A stretch of 64,000 nt of DNA from Owenia fusiformis (lineage: Eukaryota; Annelida; Polychaeta; Sabellida; Oweniidae), in NCBI GenBank assembly GCA_903813345.2, contig CAIIXF020000009.1, positions 4,513,530 to 4,577,529 of the forward strand, in the 5' to 3' direction. The notes under the pieces are model-generated. The model made no database searches. It was not told where the DNA came from and worked only from the letters and a program-made list of their open reading frames with translations. This document shows positions 1 through 12,400 of this stretch, piece by piece. A program made the position numbers and the translations under genes. The first letter of the stretch is position 1, and each line of letters begins with the position of its first letter.

Positions 1-360
1 TCAACTCTTGTTCATTATAATATAAATGAATTTTATAAATTAATGTCATCAAACAATGAAGAAATAATTTGTAGTTTTGCATGTTTTCTTTATCATAGTT
101 TCAAATTAAGATCATTATTTCTATCAGATCTTGAATAATCATAAAAGTAAGTAATATTCATGATGCCATCTATAATATGTGTACTGTATACTAACTAAAA
201 TGTATATGGGCCTAAGGCCTTAAATATATGAAATAAATACTATACTATTAAATGTATTGTATGATTTTAGTTTTACAATAATTCAGACATCAGACACACA
301 ACAATACAAAAAAAGATATCCCATAATGCATATTCAACAGCAGACGTGACATAAACCTAC

Positions 361-462
361 GCTGTTATTATCAGGTCTCTCCCTGACCCCATGCTGTGCC
401 TCAGTCAGCCTCAACTGCAGATCCACTTTCTCCTTGCCCCACTTGCGGGAATTCTCTGTCAA
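361..462 (-). CDS. CCDC33: CCDC33-like exon 17, last exon inside the window
   Basis: This 34-codon phase-0 exon encodes LTENSRKWGKEKVDLQLRLT and EAQHGVRERPDNNS, extending the coiled coil. The acceptor is TTTCAG and the donor GTAGGT. Its frame does not stop here. No further exon is visible in 1-360, which is AT-rich, so the end of the gene lies beyond the left edge. Confidence 0.7.
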
Positions 463-3400
463 CTGAAAGTTTAGATGGTATTTGAGTGGAATGACCATAT
501 TATGATTATGAGGTAGCTTTTAACTGCTAAAAACAGGGGAATCCTCAGCTATGCATTTACTTTAACAAGAGAGTTCAATGTTTCTACCATTAATTTTCCT
601 GTTTTTTTAATAAATCTGTTCAATTAAATGTAAATCTGTTAAACTGTTCAAATGAATGCAGGTATTTCAAATTATTAGAAGATTATGCAGGGTTGAGCCT
701 ATTCGATTATTGCCCTCCAACAATGTTCATGAAGAAAGTGAACTTTTATCACTACATGTATCCTTTGAGGAATATTGAACCTGCTTCTATTTTACAATTG
801 TGATCTTTATTAATAATTTTTCCAGTTGTTTTCATCCATTTTGTCAATTTCTTCGTCTCGACCATTATGGAATTCGTAAAAATGATTTCAATAAATTTCT
901 TACTAACCTGCTTTTCTAAAGAGAGGATCCGGCCCTCTGCCTTTTCCAAAGTTTCATACAGTTGTAACTTTTCCTTATCATCATCAGGCAGAGACCCCTG
1001 GTGGTGGCGAGAATCTTGCAATTCATGACGCAACCTCCGATTTTCTTCCACTAAAGCATCATTAGTTGAAGAACTGTCTGTATTTTTTAGTTTATTATTA
1101 GCGTGCATAATTTTCTCCATTTTTTCAATGACCTTTTCTTGCTTTTTACAAGCGTCCTCTAATTGTTTAACACGTCCCATTCGTGACTGCAATTTTTGGA
1201 TGACTTCTTGTTGGGCTTTCTGGCCCTGTTGAGCACTAAGATACTCCTTCTCTGCTTCATTCTTCTGAAAGTTCAGTTTCATATTTTTACTTATCAAATT
1301 ACATTGTAATGTATCATAACAAAATTACAAAGATTAACCACACCAAAATTAAAACTGATGAACCATACTAAGAAATTTTGAACCATTCCATATTACAAAG
1401 TGATGAACAATACAAAAATTGCATATAAATGGATGTAGGGCTAGAATTGCAAAGTGAGAAACCATACCAAAACCATACCAAAATAACCATACCAAAATAA
1501 CAAAGTGATGAACTAAACCAAACCAAACAAGTTCTGCTTACTTTGATGAGTTCATTCTGGAGTTTCTGCAATCTGTCCTTGTATTCCTGCATTTCCCTAT
1601 TTTCCCTGGACACTCTTTGTTTCAACACAACTGGAAAAAATAAAATTGATTTCGTAAAAACAAGGCATTAACACGTAAAATGTCACCACCTGCCATTTGT
1701 TACAGACACTGACTGCCAAATGCTGTTAGAGATACCAAACACAAACCACCAAATGCCAAACAACAACTGCTAAACATCAGCCACAAAAAATTTAGAGACT
1801 ACATGTAAGGCCACTTCTTCTGATGACAAAAAATTGAAATCAGTTGATATTAATGATCCTCCATTTTGTGTTAAAGGATTTGACATAATGCACTTCTGCA
1901 TGTTGATCAAAACAGTTGCTGTTGTTAAAATGCTAATTCATTTCACCCAGTTGTCAGTCCCAGTTTTATTAATTCCTATACATATCAGACAAATCAGATA
2001 TTTCATGGAGGTTCATTTCAACCTGTGTCCATTACATCAAGTTTCTTTCCATACACTCATCATATTTTTCATAAAGCTCAGCTTTTTATTCTTGGATGAA
2101 TCCAGTTAATATTCTATGTCAATTGTCAAAATATTGAGCAAATATACATCTTCCATATTACCCCGCCTCTCCCTTTGTGTTATGCATAGAATCTGTTTCC
2201 ATACACTCACCATATCTTTCAGCCAATTCAGGCTTTGTTAAGTCATCCATATCAGAGGAATCAAGCAAGTATCTCCTAGAATCCTCATAGTGAGCAATAT
2301 CTCTCCTAAGCTTACTATTCTCAAAGTCTTTCTCGCGTAGCTCTTCACGTAATGTTAAGATATCTTGACCCATTTTCTGGACAGCTGTGCGGTAGTTTTC
2401 AAGCTCTCTCATCTGGTGTTCTATCAGGCTAAGAGTTGTGCGATCAAGGTCATCTGGTAATCTGAAATATATAAGGGAGAATAAGACGTATGGGGGAGCT
2501 TCTCCTGAAGAAGAAAATAATGAATAATGGCTTATTTGTTGCTATCCTTAAGCCCAGAAGATAGTTGTGATTATATTTTAATCTGATTTACTCGTGACAC
2601 ACATGTAGCTAGGCAAGGTGTTTCTGTAACTACATTCCGTTATATAACCAATAAAACATTTTTTTGTATGGTTGTCAAGGTGATGGTTGTCAAGGTTCTC
2701 ACAGATTGAAATTGATGCTTTGCCAACTTGACCCTTGGAAAAAGTTTATTGAAAATATGTTCTTTTAGTGATTTTGTATCTTTTAGGTGATTTTGTAAGG
2801 GGGGAGAGTTCCCAACTCCCCTGAAAAAAAGTGAACCTCTCGTGGCAAATCCTGGCTACAGGCTTTCTTACCTTTGGTTTGTGTTGACATGCTGTGGAGC
2901 TGCACTTGGACCAGCAGGCTCTCTGTGTCCTGTAGCATGTAAGCTTGTGTTCCCACTAGGCAGGTCCCTGCCTGGAGGCCTCCCTTTACCATCTTTATCA
3001 ACAAAGATGTATTTGTACTCAGGAAGGATATTCTCCATGGCATCTGGGGGTGGGAGGCCAGGAACTCCGTTCTGTGCTTGGTTCTCTGGAGGCCCAACCA
3101 GCTGAAAATATATGAAGAAAATAATCAGATTGACCTTCAAAATAGGATTTTTTATGTATGACAAGGATCTAATAGGCTTGTGTGTGGGTCACTATCATTA
3201 TTTGCTTCAGACTAATGTCCGGCTACAAATAGGCTACAAAACAAAAGTGTTCTACCCAGGATTTTTGTGTGAGGGATGTTGTTGTTTTTTAGTGCAACAT
3301 GTTAGAGTTTTGTGACTTTTTAATTTAGGATTTTCTATTTTTATGCAACTTTTTTTAAATTTCCTTTTTTGGTTCATTTTTTGGGATTTCCTTATCTTTT

Positions 3401-6400
3401 CGTGTAGCATTTTACGAGGCATATAGAATTGATGGAGGGGAGCTTTTGGTGTAATGAAATATATGGAAGCGCTGCATCTCAGATATTTCAATGTGAAGAA
3501 AACCATGAATTGTATTTACTCTAGTGCAGTACCACCCCATTCAGTAAAACCTGTGTACGTGGAACATCCTTGGGATCACAAAAAGTGCTCTACATACACA
3601 TAAGAGGAGCTCTACTTATAGATTCATTAACATAATATAGTGAATAAATTATAGAACTTAACTGTTCAACTTTCAAGGACTTCAACTATATTAAGTTGGC
3701 AGAAAATGAAATCATTATTAATGAATATCTAGATTCCTCAAGCAACTGAGTGTGAACTAATATATCTTGAAGAGTTGGCAAATCAATAGTACTTGTGAAT
3801 GCCTAGTAATGAATAAGTGACCAAGAAATAAATAATTCAGGAACAATATCTCAGTCAAACGAGCCATTGTTAAAACAGATGTAATGCAATAATGGATTCA
3901 GTACTAGGGTTGTGCCAAAGATGTTTTTATTGTAACATAGTAAAGTGAAACCTGTCAAATGGAACCCTTATCTGCATGGAGCATTTTAAAAAGAAACTCA
4001 GTTTTTACATATTGGTACACTCTCTCTGTATACACTCTCTCTGTATACACTTTCTCTGTATACACTCTCCCTGTATACAGTCTCTCTGTATACAATCTCT
4101 CTGTATACACTCTCTCTGTATTCACTCTCTCTGTATACACTCTCTCTGTTATATACTCTCTCTGAATACACTCTCTCTGTATACACTCTCTCTGTATACA
4201 CTGTCTCTGTATACACTTTCTCTGTATACACTCTCTCTGTATACACTCTCTCTGTAACACTCTCTCTGTATACACTCTCTCTGTAACACTCTCTCTGTAT
4301 ACACTCTCTCTACTCTATGTATACACTCTCTCTACTCTCTCTGTATACACTCTCTCTACTCTATGTATACACTCTCTCTACTCTATGTATACACTCTCTC
4401 TACTCTCTCTGTATACACTCTCTCTACTCTCTGTATACACTCTCTCTACTCTCTCTGTATACACTCTCTCTACTCTATGTATACACTCTCTCTACTCTAT
4501 GTATACAATCTCTCTACTCTCTCTGTATACACTCTCTCTACTCTCTGTATACACTCTCTCTACTCTATGTATACACTCTCTCTACTCTCTCTGTATACAC
4601 TCTCTCTACTCTATGTATACACTCTCTCTACTCTATGTATATACTCTCTCTACTCTCTCTGTATACACTCCCTCTACTCTATGTATAAACTCTCTCTACT
4701 CTATGTATACACTCTCTCTACTCTCTCTGTATACACTCTCTCAGTATACACTCTCTCTACTCTCTATGTATACACTCTCTCTACTCTATGTATACACTCT
4801 CTCCACTCTCTCAGTATACACTCTCTCTACTCTCTATGTATACACTCTCTCTACTCTATGTATACACTCTCTCTACTCTCTTTGTATACACTCTCTCAGT
4901 ATACACTCTCTCTACTCTCTATGTATACACTCTCTCTGTATACATGTTACAAGACAATTATGACCAGTTAGTGAAACCTTTTCATTTTCAGGTTTTCCTG
5001 TACTCTGGAAAGTCAACACTTAACAAAGAATTAACATGCAAAATGTCACAAAAATGTTACAGATGTCGACTTCTACCACTAAATGCTGCAAATTGTCCAA
5101 AAATTGTCCATTGATATGAAAACTGGTAAAACCCTGTCATATATGATAATGCTGTTCAAATTGAGAGGTGTTTACATACACAGGTTCTGCTGTTGAAATA
5201 TACTTCAGAAAATATGTTCATAAATGCTGGATTATATCAAACACTCTTATCTTATCTAAAACATGAACTTGATATTTGTAAATATGAGGTACTGAATATC
5301 AAACAGTACAGTTGTAGATCACATAATATCAATAGCACAATAACATACTGTGGTACCCCTGTTAACTATATGTTCAGGTGTATAGTCAGGATCCAATACT
5401 AATGAGGCAATAAAAATAGTGAAACTTCAATGTAGCCTAATAAGTTTGTTATAATACTCACTGAAAAAAATTCTTTAAAATATTGTAAAAAATTGTAAAA
5501 TACAAAAAATCAAATTTCTGTAAAATTTAGCGAGACGACTTTTGAGAGCATCATAGATAAACATTAATTGTATGTTAATCTCTGCAAGCATATCATGTGA
5601 CATACACCTCCGACACACCAATAGTACAGTAATATCATTAATAATTAACTTAATTAATTAACTAATTGATTAGTAAGATAACAAGGCATATTGGAGCACC
5701 TGTCATAATAGTATCAAAAACATGCAGTTAATGAACAGTTAATTAAAATCCATTTCAAAATGACATTCCTCATTTCTCATAATATAAGACAGGAAACAAT
5801 TGTAGAAGTAGCACAATGGTAGAAGTCAAAATACAATTAACAATTTCAAGTGTTATGGCACTATTCAAGTTTAGACAAAAAAATATCAGCTATGCAGTAA
5901 AAGCAGTGAATTTTATTACTAGTATATGATAATGTATGTTATTATGTTACAAAACACAATCTTTGATATTATGGCTTGTTCACATGTTAACATAAAGTCA
6001 TTAAAATACACACAAAATCAAGAAAAAGTGAATAGAAATTTGTTAAAAAAAATCATGTTATTCCTCAAGTTCACACATTTCCCTTACCTCTGTCGTGAAT
6101 GGCCTGTAATATAAAGTAGCCATTTTAGTTCCTTCAACTTTTACAAATCCTCAAAACTTCCCATTACAAATCTCATATTATTGTCCAAACGTTTACTCCA
6201 AAGTGGATATATCACCATATTTGTTTCACTCCATAGTTAAAACTTGAGGACTTGTATAAAAATCCTACTTCTGTTAGAAAACCTATGTTCTATTTTGAGC
6301 TCATTGTTAACACAGTTCACTTTTATTTACTTAAGTTCTTTTGTATTTCTAACATTTTTCTACTCCACAATAGACTTCAGTTGGCAAATAATTTTCTGTT

Positions 6401-9400
6401 TATCCAATCAGTCCAATACATGGTTACAATCAATGTACAAAGGAGGTACTACAATACCAAGAGGTTTGTTCACATTGATATATTTTAAGCCAATCTGATT
6501 TGTTGAAATTAATCATGTGATTACTAAAAGGAAATTTAGCCTTATGGGATATCACTTTCTTTGTGATATCTACTTGTAAGCTATTTACTTGTCAAAATAA
6601 GTTTGATTGGCTGTAAAATCAATAACTTAGGTGCATCTTATGAATTATGGATAGATAATCTGATCAAGGCATTTTATTACACGAAGACATGCAATGTTTT
6701 CTTCATGGAACTCTTGTTGTTATTATCATCTTTGCAAATCCCTACCAATGCAGGCCCATAGCCCGGGGGTTTCACTCCAATATACCTCATAATATCTATG
6801 TGCCACGCCAAAGACCCCATTTTTGAGCATTTTTTCATGTCACTTTCCCTTCAAGATTGAAAGTTTCCATGTATACTTCCTCTCAGACTTATGAAAGGGA
6901 GTATATTTCCTGAAATATTGGTATATTAACTACAAAATCCACATTTTTACCAACTAATTTTACCAATTTATTACCATTTTTTAGAAAATTGATTTTGACT
7001 TAAAAAAGGCTCTCTCCAACAAATTTTCCATGTTTTTTCCTTTCAGTTTGGCCATGTTCCATGGTTTATGCCTAAAGCCAAAATTGCCTGTGCTGCACAT
7101 ACCTACCCAAATTATTTAGAGTGAACCCCCCAGAGCCCATAGCAAGCTTTTGCTTTTGGGGTTCACTTTTAAAAATTCCAAGTGGGTTCACTTTCTACAA
7201 TTTTGTCCCAAAAATGACTTAAAAAGTGCTCAAAATGTTGAACACCTGCATGACCTGCGCTCAAACCCATCAAACCCCCATCCCTGGCTACTATCTACTA
7301 TTACCCATTTAAGCCTGATAGCAGGCTTTATGATTTCAGCACTCGGGTGCACTTAAATCAAAAATACCTTGCCCCCTTTTTTATATGAGGTCCCAATAAT
7401 AAATCCTTTTTAGAATAGAAGGCATGAATATTGGGTGTGTATTAATAAAATAATATGTTTAATAAATACAGGGTGTCCCAAAATGGTCTATTTTTCTTCA
7501 TAGATGACTGAGCAATGAGGGATTTGTGCCACTTTCAGCCAAGTCAATTCACTATCATAACAAAATGATAAGTAACAAAAAATATCAGGATATTACTCTT
7601 TTACTCAATTATTCCAATTAAAGTTACACATATCATATTTATAACACCTTTTAAATTCCAATGTCCGTTCAAAGTTGTTTTAACCCCAGTGTCCTTCAAT
7701 ATGAACCCCATTCCTTTCAATGCAAATGTCTGCCCGAGATCTCATCGCACATACTGCATGCATCACTGATGATGTCGCTCTGTCCCCTAAGAACCTCCAC
7801 TGCTGCAACAATCCTGGTCCTTGGATCATCAACGTCTCTTGGTGATGTTTTGTAGGTTTTATCCTTGAGATTACCCCAAATAACCATCCTGGCATAGTCA
7901 TTTCAATCCCTCATTGTTTAGTCATTCATTAATGAAAAGTGGCACAAAACCCATTTCTGGCATGGTCACTTAAATCCCTAAGAACTCAGTCATTCGTGAA
8001 GTAAAATAGACAACTTAGGTATCATGAAAAAGAAAATATCATAACCTATCGGATGGTAGCTGTCAAATTTTCCTAATATTATTCATCTTTGAGAAATAAG
8101 CAATTTAATCTCAATTTCCTTTTTTGGGACACCCTGTATATAGAAATATATTATTATTTTCAAATTCAGGTGAAAAGGCAGTCTTCGACTAATAAATAAT
8201 TTAAAAAAACTGTAAGATTTTCATGCCTCAAGCCTGGCTACACCTGCAAGTCCTGAAAACAAGCAAAAGTACAATAATTCAACAATATAATATTGACTAT
8301 CAGATTATAAGGTGAACTTACATTGTTTCTCCGATGTAACACTGGCTGTTTAAAAAACTTCACTCCTGGGGTTAACGATCGAATGATATCATCCTCTGTG
8401 GGATGACTACCCCAAGGGTCTTCCCGGTGTAAGTGTCCATCTATTATTTGATCAATCAAGGCACTGTCGCGAAGATCAGTGGAAACGGAGCGATAGAAGA
8501 AATCCATTGGATCGCTCGGATTGAGAGAGAGCTTTGGGATGGACTCTAAATTGCTCAGAGCTTGAATATGATCTGGTTGCTTAAAATACAAAAATCAAAG
8601 ACATTACTATCGAGATACGTTAAATATCTTATTATACAGTATGTTGTCGAGTGGTTTCATTGTTATTTCTTATAAAATCATTGGAAATTATAATTTCCAC
8701 ATGGAAACAAACTGTCTTCAGATTTTTATTTTTGGATACCATCTATAACCCCCCCCCCCCAACTAAATCCCATTCTCACCCTGACAGAAGTAGCGTTCAC
8801 TAACCTGTGATATGAGAAGGCGTAAAACAAGGTTAAACATTGGAGCTTTCCCATCATCACATTTCAGCTGAGTTCCCTGGAATAACAAGATCTTTGGTTC
8901 ATCAGTTAATATGGTTTTCAGGGATTGGTTTTGTTCCTCCTCAAGTGTTAATCTTCTGATTTCTGTGTATATTGCAGTAGATTCTATTGACTCAATCTCA
9001 GTAGATATTTTAGACTTGATTTCTCAACTTAATATTTGTTTGAAATAGTTTGAAAACAAAAAGTTCACTCACTCAATTTGTAAGTATGTTTTTATTAAAG
9101 GGGTCATTTGTTTTTATGTGTAGCATTTAGATGGATTGATTTCATAGTTACTTTTCAAGCCTATTCACCCCTGTCCTTATAAACAAGAAAAAACATAAAA
9201 ATATAAAGAAATCCAGATCCTGTTGCGGAGGTTTCACTAGAATTTCTCACAACAGGCTAAATAGATGAAAACAACAAACAAAATTAATGGAAATCATAAA
9301 TTTAACATGGAAAAGTTGAAAAGTCCCTAAAAACAACAGGTAATTTTGTGAAAACAACTGGTGAAAATCACCTGTTGCATGCTACAAATGACATCCCCCT

Positions 9401-12400
9401 TTTGTTGTAACAGTGTACATTGCACCCTGAAAGCCCATCTCCATGTATTTGGTTTAATGTGAAACAATCTGACGAAATATCAAATAAAATAAAATAACGT
9501 AATCAAATAGAATAATCATGTTGATATTAAATAATAATAATAATAAAAAGTATTGTCATGTTCTTAGAAAAAACATACAGTAGTGTTCAAGGGCTGATCC
9601 AAAAATTTTGCAACATTTTGAATATCTCATATTTGACTACATCGTTGGGTATAACTCCACTGTACCAACTTACCTGCATAGGGATGTCTTCTAGTTGTAC
9701 TCCCATACTACATTTATCAGAAGATAAAAACTTGTATGCCACTGGGTCTAAATTCACTGTTGAGAAACCCACAAATTCTTGAAGACGCCAGCCAGAATCT
9801 ACATGTACATGTATAAAAGAATAACAGTTTTTAAACATGTACACATGTATCACAGATTTAGCAATAAAAAAAGAATGAAGGAATCTGCAGAGTGCTAAAT
9901 ATTTCCAGAACAACATAATCATTAGCATTTGACAAATTAATGCAACAATTGTAAACAAAGTGTAACGATTCGTTACAAAAGTGTCACGATTTGTTACAAC
10001 CTCTACCCTGTGTGCAGAGTGTAGTTATAAACTATCTTCTGCCTAGGAAAGACTATATTACAGCCGAGTTTAGCAGACCTGCCCCAAGGACCCATGCCCG
10101 TGACAGTCCGGGTCATAAATCATTTTAAACCTACCACGCTGATCTTCTGTCAACCAATCAGCGATTTGGAAGGAACACATGCTAAATGCTTGCTCATTAA
10201 CTATGTAATGACGTCAGAAGACAAACTCTGAATGGCTCATTGAGTTCAGAGATTTATTGTAAACTGAAAGAGTGATGACGAAGCTCTCTTTTAAGAAGCG
10301 AAAATAAACGAATGTAAAGGGTATTCAACCTCAAAAACACTAATCAAAAGAAAAAGGTGGCTTACAATAGGTCACCACAATTTGGAAGTGACAATAATTA
10401 AAACATATAAAATCACCTGCAAGATTGCGTGTGTAGAACTCCAAGATAATTCCCGCACCAGGGGTGAACAGAGTAGCTTTGTCCCTGGGATGAGAGAATA
10501 GGAAGTTGTGGTCCCACTGGGGTCTATCCTGGGGGTCACCAGGGAGAGTAACCTGTGGGTACCCCTGGGAATGCTGGAGGGGGACAGTAAATGATGACGG
10601 GTGGGGATGGGGGAACACAACCGTCGTCATAATAAGACCACATCTAACTGAATGGGACTTTGCATCGTGTACACCATCCACGCTGAAACGAAGTCAGTTC
10701 AAATTTCAAAAACAAGAAAATTTTGGTATTTGAAAGAAAAAGGTTGTGTCTAATGAACTGGAAATTCCTAATTACTCCATATAATAATAATTATAGTATA
10801 TTATACAAATGTACATCTAATTTTATAGTTAAGAACACTTATGAACACTTTGCACATATAACTACTTTTTTAAGATTTACTAATTGTTCTATTTTTTCAT
10901 ACGAAAATCAACCTATATTTTATAGAGTAATAAAATGTACTTCTAAAAATACTCTAACATTTAATCAATGCTTGAACATATACATTGTATACAATAAAAT
11001 ATTTGAATTAATATTTCATACCTTTGTGTATTGACATCTGACACAACCCTTGCTACAGTAACTATGGGACCTACAGGGTGGGCTAACTGTCTGTGAACAC
11101 CCTGTATTAGTACCTCCAGGCCAGTATAATAGGGGCAGGTGGCGTCTATAGGTAGCTTGCTGGTTTTATGTCTCACAGAGATGTAAAGTCGAGTCGAACC
11201 CTAAAATAAATGAGTAACGAAAATTAAGGTGCGTGAAACAGTGTACAGTTAAACCTACATAAGCGGAACACCTTTTGTCTTGCTAAAAGGTTTCCAATTC
11301 ATCTACCCTTTGCATTCGTTTGACTTTGCTTCTTAAAAGAGAGCTTCAATTTCAGTAACATGAGATATAGTTTAACTAGACTCTACACGCAGGGTACACT
11401 TCATCAGAGCTGTTCAACCTACATTGGTTTGCTCAAAGGACTCAGCACTGCAAATAGTTTGATTGACAGATCTTCTCCAGTATGAACTTGAACTACACTC
11501 CTGCCATCTTTATATCGACCTAAAGCTTAAACGTACAAAAAATTCTTACCTGTACACATTCTAAATGGTACTGATGAAAAGGCACAAGATAAGACATTGG
11601 TATCCTGTACTGAACCAACTCTTCATTTTCATCCTCTTCAGATATAGCCAGTACCAATGCTGAAACATATATGTAAAAGGCATTAACTTGCAAAATGTCA
11701 CCACCTGCCATATATGTTACAGATGCCGAATGTCTATTGCCCACCAACCACCAAACACAATCCATAAAAAAGTTGGAGGTCCCAATTTTTGTGTGTTTGG
11801 GCTTTAAAATTGAAGAGCATATAGAGAACTACATTTAGAATAGAATAAAGAAACAATGTATCATTTAGCAACATAAGGAGTATACTGTGAGAGATGATAC
11901 CCTTCTATTAGTCCCTTGTAGTACAAAACTTTTGCAAGGCAGATAAGTTAGATATCTCCCCAGGATTTTTTCTCAGGTGGGTGCAAAATTCTCATTTTCC
12001 CAATTCATCCCAAAATTGGTCAAAATATGCCAAACTTTCATGTTTTTTCTCATTTTCAAGTGGGTGCAAATGGATTTTCAGGTGGGTGCAAGCCTATTTT
12101 CAAAATCTGAGGTAGGTGCTGCGCCCACTTGCTTAATGCTGAGGAGATCACTGTAAGGTCTGAGTACCAGAATAAGCTGTTTACCTGAATATTTGTTATC
12201 AGTTGCTTCAAGTTCCAGAACGGCCTCCTCTTCCCATACAGGATGGTGAGTGGGGTGGGGAAGAAGTTGTGTTACTCGCCTTGGCTTGAAACTACTCTTT
12301 CTGTTGTTGTTCAGTTCAATACTCCTGTAAAATATTTTTCATATACATGTACATTAATATTTACACAACTGATATAATTTTAAAGTGAAGAAATGTGTAC

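Larger units (their letters stand above)
3102..8321 (-). other. Long CCDC33-like intron, no exon found
   Basis: This intron of about 5.2 kb separates the C2-containing part of the gene from the coiled-coil exons. It holds a CAGTAAAACCTG-type repeat copy near 3555, the CTCTCT/GTATAC minisatellite (4011-4945), low-complexity AT-rich DNA (5100-6700), CAGGCCC-type repeat pieces (6750-7290) and a mariner-type relic (7469-8135). I found no coding signal with splice sites. Confidence 0.6.

Noticed and set aside
3955-4971. Several long open frames on both strands with repeating YTLS/YRES peptides
   Set aside because: They are generated by the CT-rich minisatellite, whose 15- and 24-base units keep frames open. 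There is no splice or start support.
10506-10733. Plus-strand open frame MWSHWGLSWGSPGR...
   Set aside because: It is antisense to CCDC33-like exon 9, whose frame is supported by splice sites and domain features.
11068-11105. CAGGGTG...CACCCTG pair resembling a miniature TA-element
   Set aside because: It lies inside CCDC33-like exon 8 and encodes part of its C2-like strands in frame. No TA flanks fit and the spacing is too short, so the match is coincidental.
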